Positions 1 to 7,746 of a DNA stretch of 64,000 bases are shown here, in pieces. The first letter of the stretch is position 1; every line of letters starts with the position of its first letter. The notes under the pieces were generated by a model that was not told where the DNA came from, did not search any database, and was given only the letters and a program-made list of their open reading frames with translations. This DNA comes from Nitratireductor sp. XY-223 (lineage in GTDB: Bacteria; Pseudomonadota; Alphaproteobacteria; Rhizobiales; Rhizobiaceae): NCBI RefSeq assembly GCF_004959855.1, contig NZ_SPNT01000001.1, forward strand, positions 62,001-126,000, read 5' to 3'. A program made the position numbers and the translations under genes.

Positions 1-235
1 CGGCGGGCGCCTTGCCGGCGTCTTTCAGGTTCGGGTGGTCCTCGTCGTCCCAGCTGTGGAGCTGAAGCACCAATCTTCCGGCGCGGTGCAGACGGTTATA
101 GGTGTTGCCGTGAGTCGTCTCGAGCGAATCGCCGAAGCACTGAAGGTCGAGCAGCTTTGCGTACCAGGCACTGCTTGCCAGCACGTCATTGACGGCTATA
201 AGGGGCTGCGCGCGGGGTGCTTCAACTTCTGTCAT
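1..235 (-). CDS. VOC-family protein (glyoxalase/bleomycin-resistance fold), partial
   Basis: The 3' part runs off the left edge; about 78 N-terminal codons are visible, starting at the ATG read from 235 down. The protein begins MTEVEAPRAQPLIAVNDVLA and continues into a 'S-x-W-Y-x-K-L-L' helix and a 'RLVLQLHSWDDEDHPN' strand, which is the usual first beta-alpha-beta-beta-beta unit of vicinal-oxygen-chelate proteins. The family includes dioxygenases, glyoxalases and resistance proteins, so the substrate cannot be named. It is divergent from the next gene. Confidence 0.7.
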   Translation of the reverse strand, partial: MTEVEAPRAQPLIAVNDVLASSAWYAKLLDLQCFGDSLETTHGNTYNRLHRAGRLVLQLHSWDDEDHPNLKDAGKAPA

Positions 236-440
236 GGAGACATCTTATCGCGGAAACGGCGATGAGCCACCGTTGCTTCATTGCGGCGAGGAAACCTTTT
301 TTGCTGCCAAAACCAGCGCAGCAGAGGCAGTCCGGGCCGCTTCCGAACCAGAGCCGGGCCATAAAGATGTCACGGTCAAAGTGCCTAATGTCATGAATAC
401 AAACGCAATTGGACCCGCAGTCGAGTTGTGAGGGGTAGTC

Positions 441-1127
441 TTGGAAAGCATTATTGAATCCGCCATCGCACCGCAGGCGATAACCGGCCATCTGTCCTAC
501 GGCCTCCTGGTCCTGTCGATGCTGATGAATTCCATCATGTGGCTTCGGATCATCGCCCTCGTCTCCGGCGTCGCCGGCATGAGCTACAGCGGTTTCGTGC
601 TGCACGATCCGATCGGGACCGGCTGGGAGGGACTGTTCGTCCTTGCCAACCTGTCACAGCTACTGCTGCTTTTGTGGCGCAGCCGCACGGTAAAGTTCTC
701 AGACGAGGAATACCTTTTCTGCCAGAACGCGCTGGTGCTGGTGCCGCCGCTGCTGGCGCGCCAGTTCATCGATATCGGAAGCTGGAAGACCATTCCGGCC
801 GGGACGGTGCTGACACAGCAGGACGAACCCGTCGAGCGCCTGACCTATGTCGCGGAGGGGCATGTCGACGTCTCAGTCAACCAAAAGCCGGTGGCCAATT
901 GCGGGAACGGCGACTTCATCGGCGAGCTCGGCATCCTGTCGGGAAGCACGGCGACGGCGACCACGGTGGCGACGACCGACCTACGCGCGCTGGTCTTCGA
1001 CCGCGACATATTGCTGAAGCACCTGGCCCGCAAACCCGACATTAAGCTGGCCCTACAGGCGGGGTTCAAGAGCAACCTGCGTCACAAGCTTTCAAAGGCC
1101 AACGAGCGGACATTGGCCGGCCTGTAG
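441..1127 (+). CDS. Membrane protein with C-terminal cyclic-nucleotide-binding fold (Popeye-like)
   Basis: A 228-residue protein started by TTG at 441, with a GAGGGG-type ribosome site just upstream. Residues about 18-80 form three hydrophobic segments, and residues about 110-205 form a Crp-type beta-barrel with the phosphate-cassette-like stretch GELGILSG. This architecture (three membrane helices followed by a cNMP fold) resembles Popeye-domain proteins. In the cassette, the place where cAMP-binding proteins normally carry an Arg after the Gly-Glu reads STATAT, so binding of cAMP is doubtful. No operon partner is visible; the next gene is convergent. Confidence 0.7.
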   Translation: MESIIESAIAPQAITGHLSYGLLVLSMLMNSIMWLRIIALVSGVAGMSYSGFVLHDPIGTGWEGLFVLANLSQLLLLLWRSRTVKFSDEEYLFCQNALVLVPPLLARQFIDIGSWKTIPAGTVLTQQDEPVERLTYVAEGHVDVSVNQKPVANCGNGDFIGELGILSGSTATATTVATTDLRALVFDRDILLKHLARKPDIKLALQAGFKSNLRHKLSKANERTLAGL

Positions 1128-1200
1128 GAAGGACATCACAGGGATACCGGTTCGGCGCGACTGCGTTGCGCTATGTTCGGTGCACTGCTGTGCACTGCGT

Positions 1201-1794
1201 TTACTTGCCAGGTCGCGAGGCGATGGAATGGGTGAAAATACGGCCGACTTCGCGGATCCTGCGGCGAAAATCCTTGTTCGATGTCGCCGTCTTCTTCTGG
1301 CCGCCGACGGACCACATCAACAGTTCGATGAAGTCCTTCGGCTTCATTTTCACCTGTGAAAGGTCGACCTCAGCTTCGGAAACCGCGTTTTCGACCGCGC
1401 GCGCAAGATGACCGAAGAAGCGCTCCTGACCGTTCCTCATTTCCTCCATGGCGAGGCTCTGGCCGATATCCATAAGCTCCGCGCCGTGGGCGGATTCCGA
1501 CACGGCCTCGTAAATGTGCTTTTCGTAGGCGATCACCGCCTCGACAATGCGGTCCGCAAAGGGCGCGTCCCGCTGGAGGACCTCGACGGCGTCATTGATA
1601 GCCTGTTCCTGGCGCTGCGCGACGAGTTGGCGAAACAGATCTTCCTTGTTCTCGAACATGATGTAGAGCGCGGGCCGGGATATGCCGGCCGCGTTGGCGA
1701 TGTCGTTCATGGATGTGCGACGGAAGCCATAGTTCGAGAATACGCCGGCGGCGGCATCGAATACGAATTCGCGTTTTTCTTCCTGTTTCGTCAT
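1201..1794 (-). CDS. TetR/AcrR-family transcriptional regulator
   Basis: A 197-residue repressor-type protein. The start is placed at the ATG giving MTKQEEKREF, which has an AGGGGCG ribosome site; an upstream in-frame codon lacks support. Residues about 8-55 hold the TetR helix-turn-helix (FDAAAGVFSNYGFRRTSMND, then ISRPALYIMFENKEDLFRQL). The C-terminal ligand domain is not diagnostic. The gene is divergent from the molybdenum hydroxylase pair and shares its promoter region, so it probably controls that operon and itself in response to the hydroxylase substrate (inference). Confidence 0.88.
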   Translation of the reverse strand: MTKQEEKREFVFDAAAGVFSNYGFRRTSMNDIANAAGISRPALYIMFENKEDLFRQLVAQRQEQAINDAVEVLQRDAPFADRIVEAVIAYEKHIYEAVSESAHGAELMDIGQSLAMEEMRNGQERFFGHLARAVENAVSEAEVDLSQVKMKPKDFIELLMWSVGGQKKTATSNKDFRRRIREVGRIFTHSIASRPGK

Positions 1795-1812
1795 GGGCGC
1801 CCCTGGACATAT

Positions 1813-1836
1813 TGACATACTATATCTATTTTGTCA
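1813..1836. promoter_or_regulatory. Candidate TetR operator overlapping divergent promoters
   Basis: A 24-bp imperfect palindrome with TGACA and TGTCA ends (9 of 12 positions paired). It overlaps a plus-strand promoter candidate, TTGACA (1812-1817), 17 bp, CAGAAT (1835-1840), and a minus-strand candidate, TTGATG, 17 bp, TAGATA. Further TGACA/TGTCA half-sites follow within 40 bp. The position between the regulator and the hydroxylase genes fits an autoregulated operator. Confidence 0.5.
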
Positions 1837-2071
1837 GAATGTCATCATCAAGCTGACATCGTTTGTCGGGCAGTTCGTTTTCCTGACGCCTGACAACAGA
1901 CTTGGCGGTGGGGGTCGTCGAACGCAGCCGAAGGTGAGGTCCTATCGTATGTCCTCAATATTTGCCAGCGCGCTCGCGGACCGTTGCCGGAAAGCTGATA
2001 TTTCCCGAGACAATGCGACCGGCCGATAGGTCCGACGCACCAACCACCTTGCGCGGTAGGAGAAACTACAA

Positions 2072-2524
2072 ATGTCCTTCACACTGAACATAAACGGTCG
2101 AAAACACACGGTCGATGTGGAACCGGACACACCCTTGCTTTGGGTGCTGCGCGACGAAATCGGGCTCAAAGGCACCAAGTTCGGGTGCGGGATCGCGGCT
2201 TGCGGCGCCTGTACCGTTCACATCGACGGCGAGGCGACGCGCACGTGTGTCCTGCCGGTGGAGGCCGCCGTCGATACCGAAATCACCACGATCGAGGGCC
2301 TTGCCGGAAACGGAGAACTGCACCGCGTGCAGGAGGCCTGGATCAGAAACCAGGTGCCGCAATGCGGATACTGCCAGTCGGGCATGATCATGGCGGTGTC
2401 GGCGCTGCTTGAGCAGAACCCGCGCCCAACGGACGCGGAAATCGACGAGGCGATCACCAATGTGTGCCGGTGCGGCACCTATCAGCGCGTTCGCGATTCC
2501 ATCCACGAACTGAGCAACGCCTAG
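2072..2524 (+). CDS. Two-[2Fe-2S] small subunit of a molybdenum hydroxylase (isoquinoline 1-oxidoreductase alpha type)
   Basis: A 150-residue iron-sulfur subunit. The plant-ferredoxin-type cluster is bound by C39, C44, C47 and C59, and the second cluster by C98, C101, C132 and C134 (QCGYCQSG and CRCGTY motifs). This is the complete ligand set of xanthine-oxidase-family small subunits. An AGGAGA ribosome site precedes the ATG. It passes electrons from the Mo-cofactor subunit encoded 10 bp downstream. No FAD subunit is present, as in IorAB-type enzymes, which are thought to deliver electrons to a cytochrome. The substrate is unknown. Confidence 0.9.
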   Translation: MSFTLNINGRKHTVDVEPDTPLLWVLRDEIGLKGTKFGCGIAACGACTVHIDGEATRTCVLPVEAAVDTEITTIEGLAGNGELHRVQEAWIRNQVPQCGYCQSGMIMAVSALLEQNPRPTDAEIDEAITNVCRCGTYQRVRDSIHELSNA

Positions 2525-2534
2525 GGAGATCGAA

Positions 2535-4760
2535 ATGGCTTCCATCGGAAAGATAACCCGCCGCGGATTGCTGGCCACCGGCGCGCTCGTCGGCGGCGGC
2601 CTTGTCCTGGGTCTTACGCTGTCGCCCAATCGTCTCAAGATCGGATCAGCCAGTGTCCTGGAGGAAGACGAGGTCCTGCTCAACACCTGGGTGAAAATCA
2701 GCCCCGACAACCGGATCACCGTGATCACCCCGCACTCTGAAATGGGGCAGGGTGCGAACACGGCGCTGGCCATGATGCTGGCCGACGAAATGGACGCCGA
2801 CTGGGACCTCGTCAAATTCGTGGAAGCGCCAGCTTTGCCGGAATTCGCCAACACGGGCCTTGGGCGCGGTTATGTGCTGGGCGACACCTCCATTCCGGCC
2901 TTTGCCAAGCCGATGGTCGAGTTCGCGTTCTTCAACCTTGCCAAGTCCATGGACCTGCAGATTACCGGCGGCAGCCTGTCCATCCGGCTGACCGGCGAAT
3001 ATGGCATGCGCCGGGCGGGCGCCTCGGCCCGCGCCATGCTGGTTCAGGCCGCGGCGGAGCGCTGGGACGTCGATCCGTCCGCAATCAATGTGTCGGACAG
3101 CATCGTGTCCCACGGCAACAAGTCGGCCACCTTCGGCGAACTGTCGAGCGAAGCCGCCCGTCTTGAGCCGCCGCTGAACCCGCGGCAAAAGGAGCGGTCC
3201 GAGTTCAAGCTGATCGGCACTTCGCAACCGCGCCGCGACATCCCGGCGAAGGTCGACGGCACCGCGGTTTTCGGCATCGACGTCGAATTGCCGGACATGG
3301 TCTATGCGGCGATCAGGCATGCGCCGGCCTTCGGCGGGACGGTGGCGTCCATCGACGAGGGATCCGTCGCCGGGATGCCCGGCGTCATAAAGGTCGTGAA
3401 CCTGGACGACGCTGTTGCCGTCGTGGCCGACAAATACTGGCGCGCGAAAACGGCGCTTGAGGCACTCGATGTGACGTTTGACGGCGGACCGGACGGAAAC
3501 GCGACCTCCGATTCGATTTTCGCGTCCTATGCGGATGCGTTGGACAAAAACGACAGTTCTGCTCATTTCGAATCCGGCGATGCCGCCGGCGTCATTTCAG
3601 GCGCCGCCGATGTCGTTCGCTCGGAGTATCGCGTTCCGTTCCTGGCGCATGCATGCATGGAGCCGATGAACTGCACCGCCGTTGTCAAAGACGGCAAATG
3701 CGAAATCTGGACCGGGTCGCAGAACCCGCTTGCCGCGCGCACTTTTGCCGCGGACGCCATCGGGTTGAGCCCGGACAAAGTCACGGTCCACAATCAGTTT
3801 CTCGGCGGGGGCTTCGGCCGCCGCGGCCGCGATGATTTCGTCCCGCAGGCGGCAAGAATCGCGAATCAACTGGACCGACCGGTGAAGCTCATATGGTCGC
3901 GCGAAGAAGACATCCAGCACGACCACTATCGCCCGGCCGTCGCCAACCGCTTCGAGGCCGTTCTCGGTGGTGACGGCCTGCCGTCGGCCTGGTCGAACCT
4001 CTATATCAATGTCGGCCAGGACGAGCCGGAAGAAGCGCCGGACATTCCGTACGGGATCGCGAACCAGAGCATCCGCAAGGTCTCGATGTCGCAGCCGATC
4101 CGGCTCGGGCCGTGGCGCAGTGTCGGACACACGCAGCACAGCTTCTTCAACGAGAGCTTCGTCGACGAACTGGCCCACAAGGCCGGCATGGATCCGTTCG
4201 CGTATCGGCGGGCGCTTCTGCAGGGCCAGCCGCGCCACCGGAAGGTGCTGGAGACCGCGGCCGAGAAGGCCGGCTGGGGCGATCCGCTTCCGGCCGACCG
4301 GGCCCGGGGCATTGCGCTTGAACAGTCCTTCGGCTCGATTGTCGCGCAGGTCGCAGAAGTCTCATTGTCGGAGGACGGCACCGTCCGCGTGCACCGGGTG
4401 ACTGCAGCCGTCGACGTCGGCACGGCCGTCAATCCGGATGCGGTGGAAGCGCAGATACAAAGCGGCATCATATACGGGCTGACCGCAGCGCTTTACGGCA
4501 ACATCACCATTGACGGCGGCCGTGTCGAGCAGTCGAATTTCCACGACTACGAGATGGTGCACATGGCCGAGGCGCCTGAAATCGAGGTCCATATCATCAA
4601 CAGCGGCGAAAAGACCGGCGGCGCCGGCGAGCCCGGCACGCCGCCGGTCGCGCCGGCCGTCGCCAACGCGCTGTTCGTCCTGTCCGGCAAGCGAATACGG
4701 TCCTTGCCGGTGATGCTTCACGACCTTCGGCCGGCGACGGGCAGCCAGCAGGTCTCCTGA
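2535..4760 (+). CDS. Molybdopterin-binding large subunit (isoquinoline 1-oxidoreductase beta type), Tat-exported
   Basis: A 741-residue catalytic subunit. Residues 8-30 look like a twin-arginine signal (TRRGLL followed by a hydrophobic stretch), so the enzyme is probably folded with cofactor and then exported. The molybdopterin-domain signature QFLGGGFGRRGRDDF lies near residue 420, and the C-terminal GAGEPGTPPVAPAVANALF carries the catalytic Glu of the family. It follows the iron-sulfur subunit by 10 bp and forms the heterodimer with it. Members oxidise N-heterocycles or aldehydes; the substrate cannot be read from the sequence. No XdhC-type maturation gene lies in the window. Confidence 0.9.
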   Translation: MASIGKITRRGLLATGALVGGGLVLGLTLSPNRLKIGSASVLEEDEVLLNTWVKISPDNRITVITPHSEMGQGANTALAMMLADEMDADWDLVKFVEAPALPEFANTGLGRGYVLGDTSIPAFAKPMVEFAFFNLAKSMDLQITGGSLSIRLTGEYGMRRAGASARAMLVQAAAERWDVDPSAINVSDSIVSHGNKSATFGELSSEAARLEPPLNPRQKERSEFKLIGTSQPRRDIPAKVDGTAVFGIDVELPDMVYAAIRHAPAFGGTVASIDEGSVAGMPGVIKVVNLDDAVAVVADKYWRAKTALEALDVTFDGGPDGNATSDSIFASYADALDKNDSSAHFESGDAAGVISGAADVVRSEYRVPFLAHACMEPMNCTAVVKDGKCEIWTGSQNPLAARTFAADAIGLSPDKVTVHNQFLGGGFGRRGRDDFVPQAARIANQLDRPVKLIWSREEDIQHDHYRPAVANRFEAVLGGDGLPSAWSNLYINVGQDEPEEAPDIPYGIANQSIRKVSMSQPIRLGPWRSVGHTQHSFFNESFVDELAHKAGMDPFAYRRALLQGQPRHRKVLETAAEKAGWGDPLPADRARGIALEQSFGSIVAQVAEVSLSEDGTVRVHRVTAAVDVGTAVNPDAVEAQIQSGIIYGLTAALYGNITIDGGRVEQSNFHDYEMVHMAEAPEIEVHIINSGEKTGGAGEPGTPPVAPAVANALFVLSGKRIRSLPVMLHDLRPATGSQQVS

Positions 4761-4774
4761 CGGCGCCAACGCCG

Positions 4775-5239
4775 TCAGGGCCGGTCCATCCCGAACATGG
4801 CGCGCCAGTTCCGCACGGTCATGCCGGCGCGGTACGCGGCGCGCATGTCCGGGTCGAGCACCTCGATGAGCAGCCGATCCTCGATCCAGACCTCGATACA
4901 GTGAAACGGTCCCCGGTCGCATCGCCTGGCCGTCCAGCCATGGTCGCCGGCGAGCGCAAGCACGCCCCGTGCCGGTAGATCCGTGGCCAGGGCGATATGC
5001 GCAAAGGTCGGCGCGCCCTCCGCCTCCTGCACGCGGCATTCCACCTGCCCGGCGCCGGCGACCAGCCGGTGGGTCAGCGGGTAGACCTCGATCGCTGTGC
5101 CGTCATCGGCACCGGCAAAGGCGATCCAGCAGTCCGGAAAGGGCGGGAAGGGCAGGGCTTCACCGCCGAGGAGCCGCGCCAGGAAAGCGGCGACGCGCTC
5201 GGGATCGCCTGCGTTGACGGACATGTGCAGTAGGGTCAT
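4775..5239 (-). CDS. VOC-family protein
   Basis: A 154-residue protein beginning MTLLHMSVNAGDPERVAAFL and containing the repeated beta-alpha-beta-beta-beta pattern of the glyoxalase/VOC superfamily (PTFAHIALAT begins the second half; GPFHCIEVWIEDRLLIEVLDP closes it). His in the first strand and Glu in the last strand fit metal ligands. It is convergent with the hydroxylase large subunit, with 14 bp between stop codons. The function beyond the fold is unknown. Confidence 0.75.
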   Translation of the reverse strand: MTLLHMSVNAGDPERVAAFLARLLGGEALPFPPFPDCWIAFAGADDGTAIEVYPLTHRLVAGAGQVECRVQEAEGAPTFAHIALATDLPARGVLALAGDHGWTARRCDRGPFHCIEVWIEDRLLIEVLDPDMRAAYRAGMTVRNWRAMFGMDRP

Positions 5240-5328
5240 TTCCGTTCCTCGAATCTCAATGCGGCGACAACCTGTTTGTTGCCCGAATTGAACTTGATCG
5301 GCTGACGCGTCCTGTCGCTATCACCAAC

Positions 5329-5344
5329 TTCGCACAAGTGCGAA
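5329..5344. promoter_or_regulatory. Perfect 16-bp inverted repeat upstream of the DjlA-like gene
   Basis: TTCGCACAAGTGCGAA is two perfect 7-bp arms around AA. It sits 135 bp before the DjlA-like gene and 85 bp before the divergent VOC gene start. No T-run follows on either strand, so an operator is more likely than a terminator. The regulator is unknown. Confidence 0.4.
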
Positions 5345-5478
5345 CCATTGCCGTCTGCGTCTGTGGTTATTGTCACAGCGGAAGCGGTGTTACGGTGCGT
5401 AATTTTGCATGTGGGCGAACGCTTTATAGTTGCCGGCCCATTCTCGCATTAACGGGGTAAATCGCGTAAAGACTCGTC

Positions 5479-6189
5479 ATGTCCATATTTGCAAGACTCG
5501 GCCAATTCGTCAGCATTGCCACCACCGGTGCCATATCGGGAGTCATCGAGGCGGTTCGCACGGTTTTCGAGGGCGACCCGGAAACCCGCCGCCGGGTGGC
5601 GTTTTCGGTCGCCATGATCGCGCTATCAGCGAAAATGGCCAAGGCCGATGGCATCGTGACGCCGGACGAGGTGGTTGCCTTCCAGGAGATCTTCGAGATC
5701 CCCGACAAGGAGGCTCGAAACGTCTCGCGGCTCTATAACCTGGCCAAGCAGGATGTCGCGGGCTTCGAGTCCTACGCCGCCAAGATGGCCGATCTGTGCG
5801 GCCCCGACCGCAACGAGGGGCTGTTTCTCGAGGACATACTCGACGGGCTGTTCCACATCGCCAAGGCCGACGGTGTACTGCACGAAAAGGAGCGCAATTT
5901 CCTGGCGCGGATCGCCGAGATCTTCCGGATCAGCGAGGCGAGCTTCGAGCAGATCATTGCCCGGCACACCTACGAGACGACACACGATCCCTATGCCGTG
6001 CTCGGCCTGTCGCGCGACACGCCGCTCGAGGAGATCAAGAAGCACTACCGACGGCTGGTCGCCGAGGCGCACCCGGACCGGCTGATGGCGCGGGGCGTTC
6101 CCGAGGAGTTCCTTGCCATCGCCAACAGCCGCATGGCGGCGCTGAACACCGCCTTTGCGGAAATCGAGAAGGAAAAGAGGGTGGCATGA
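5479..6189 (+). CDS. DjlA-like co-chaperone: TerB domain plus C-terminal J domain
   Basis: A 236-residue protein. Residues about 40-150 form an all-helical TerB-type domain with two acidic repeats (AKADGIVTPDE and AKADGVLHEKE). Residues about 172-236 form a DnaJ domain with an intact HPD motif (EAHPDRLMARG), so it can stimulate a DnaK partner. Unlike E. coli DjlA it has no clear N-terminal membrane anchor, only a mildly hydrophobic start. Its stop overlaps the start of the amidase gene, so the two are translationally coupled, a pairing that suggests a link to envelope upkeep. Confidence 0.85.
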   Translation: MSIFARLGQFVSIATTGAISGVIEAVRTVFEGDPETRRRVAFSVAMIALSAKMAKADGIVTPDEVVAFQEIFEIPDKEARNVSRLYNLAKQDVAGFESYAAKMADLCGPDRNEGLFLEDILDGLFHIAKADGVLHEKERNFLARIAEIFRISEASFEQIIARHTYETTHDPYAVLGLSRDTPLEEIKKHYRRLVAEAHPDRLMARGVPEEFLAIANSRMAALNTAFAEIEKEKRVA

Positions 6190-6947
6190 TGCTCGAGCGG
6201 TCCGAATTTGCCGGAGCCGAGCTCCGCCTGTCTCCCAATATCGACGAGCGGGTCGGCGGCCCGGCCGACATGCTGGTGCTGCACTACACCGGCATGGACG
6301 TTGCCGACGAAGCGCTCGACTGGCTGTGCACGGAGCGATCGAAGGTCTCGGCGCACTACTTCGTCTACGAGGACGGGCGGATCGTGCAGATGGTGCCCGA
6401 GCACAAGCGCGCCTGGCACGCGGGGGTGAGCTCATGGCAGGGCCAGCAGCAGGATCTCAATTCGCGTTCCATCGGAATCGAGATCGCCAATCCCGGACAT
6501 CAGGGCGATTACCCCGATTTCCCGCCGGAACAGATCGCCGCGGTCATCGAATTGTGTCGAAAATGTGTCGAAAGGTGGGCAATCGTGCCACGAAGAGTGG
6601 TGGCGCACAGCGATATTGCACCGCAGCGCAAAGAGGACCCCGGGGAAAAATTCCCCTGGCAATCACTTTTTGAGTCCGGCATCGGCCACTGGGTCGAACC
6701 GTCGACGGCCACCGGCGGCAGATTCCTGCAAAGGGGCGACCAGGGCCAGCCGGTCGAAGCGCTCCAGGCGATGCTGGCCACATACGGTTACGGCGTTGAA
6801 ATAACAGGTTCATTCGACGAAGTCCTGGAGGCGAACATACGCGCCTTCCAACGCCATTTCCGACCCGCAAGGGTTGATGGTGTTGCCGATGTCTCGACCA
6901 TTGAGACACTTCACAGGCTGCTCTCAGCGCTGCCTGAAAGCCAGTAG
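6186..6947 (+). CDS. N-acetylmuramoyl-L-alanine amidase (AmpD-type) with peptidoglycan-binding domain
   Basis: A 253-residue protein; the ATG at 6186 overlaps the preceding stop, and a second ATG follows directly. Residues about 25-165 form an Amidase_2 domain with zinc ligands in LHYT and in AHSDIAPQRKEDPG. Residues about 180-245 form a PG_binding_1 helical domain. Without a visible signal peptide it is likely cytoplasmic and cleaves the stem peptide from recycled anhydro-muropeptides, as AmpD does. In some bacteria this step controls beta-lactamase induction; no ampR or ampC is in the window. Confidence 0.88.
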   Translation: MMLERSEFAGAELRLSPNIDERVGGPADMLVLHYTGMDVADEALDWLCTERSKVSAHYFVYEDGRIVQMVPEHKRAWHAGVSSWQGQQQDLNSRSIGIEIANPGHQGDYPDFPPEQIAAVIELCRKCVERWAIVPRRVVAHSDIAPQRKEDPGEKFPWQSLFESGIGHWVEPSTATGGRFLQRGDQGQPVEALQAMLATYGYGVEITGSFDEVLEANIRAFQRHFRPARVDGVADVSTIETLHRLLSALPESQ

Positions 6948-6981
6948 GCACGCTGAATAGTGCAGCGCAACAACGGCGATC

Positions 6982-7006
6982 GTTACACGCTGTAACGGAA
7001 CGTTAC
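6982..7006. promoter_or_regulatory. Cluster of GTTAC inverted repeats
   Basis: Two overlapping palindromes lie 35 bp after the amidase stop: GTTAC-5-GTAAC (6982-6996) and GTAACG-GAA-CGTTAC (6992-7006, perfect). There is no T-run. They are 125 bp before the lytic transglycosylase and could be operator half-sites for it. Confidence 0.35.
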
Positions 7007-7060
7007 GGCGCCGCCACCATTCACCAAAATTGATCTCTAGGACTCTCCCGGATTTGACCG

Positions 7061-7092
7061 GCCGCCATCGGTACTGCGTAGGCGGTCTTTTG
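7061..7092 (+). terminator. Weak terminator-like hairpin
   Basis: GCCGCC (7061-7066) pairs with GGCGGT (7081-7086) around a 14-nt loop and is followed by TCTTTTG. It could end the DjlA-amidase transcript. The stem is short. Confidence 0.35.
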
Positions 7093-7130
7093 TTTGGATC
7101 AAACAACACTTTCGTTTGGAGTGAAAAAGA

Positions 7131-7661
7131 ATGACAAGAACAGGAGCCTTTTTCCGCGCGCTTCTTTGCGCCGGTTTGGTTTCCCTCTCGACTGCGGCAA
7201 ATGCGGAAGAAGAAGAACGGACCAAAATCAAGGTCGATTTCAGCACCATCACATCGTCCATCTTCAAACCGGCCGACCCGGCTGTCCAGAAGCACCCGAA
7301 ATTCTCCCGGCTGATCAACAGCTACGCACGCAAGCACGGCGTGCCGTCCTCGCTGGCACATGCGGTGGTCAAGGTCGAAAGCAATTTCAATCCGAAGGCG
7401 CGCGGCCGGGCCGGCGAGATCGGCCTGATGCAGATCAAGCCGGCGACGGCGCGGCTCATGGGTTATCGCGGTTCGAGCAAGGGCCTCTACGACCCCGAAA
7501 CCAACATCAAATACGGCATGAAGTATCTCGGCAAGGCGCACAAGCTGAGTGGCGGCGACACCTGCGGCACGATCCTTCGCTACAATGCCGGTCACGGTGC
7601 CAAGCGGATGAATCCGGTGTCCTCGCGCTACTGCAAGAAAGTGCGCAATATCCTGGGCTGA
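7131..7661 (+). CDS. Soluble lytic murein transglycosylase (SLT domain)
   Basis: A 176-residue secreted protein. Residues 1-25 are a signal peptide ending ANA. The SLT domain spans about residues 58-170, with the catalytic Glu in KVESNFNP and the GLMQIKPATARLMGY and RYNAGHG motifs of family 1. It cleaves the glycan strand with formation of 1,6-anhydromuramic acid in the periplasm. It is one of the small transglycosylases common in Hyphomicrobiales. An in-frame overlap with other genes is absent, so it is probably transcribed alone. Confidence 0.88.
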   Translation: MTRTGAFFRALLCAGLVSLSTAANAEEEERTKIKVDFSTITSSIFKPADPAVQKHPKFSRLINSYARKHGVPSSLAHAVVKVESNFNPKARGRAGEIGLMQIKPATARLMGYRGSSKGLYDPETNIKYGMKYLGKAHKLSGGDTCGTILRYNAGHGAKRMNPVSSRYCKKVRNILG

Positions 7662-7746
7662 TTCATCCCCAAGGCGTCTCAAGACAGTCCTTGGAAGGAG
7701 CTTCGCGAGTTGCTAGACACATGGCAATTCGAGGGGAGGGATTGTC

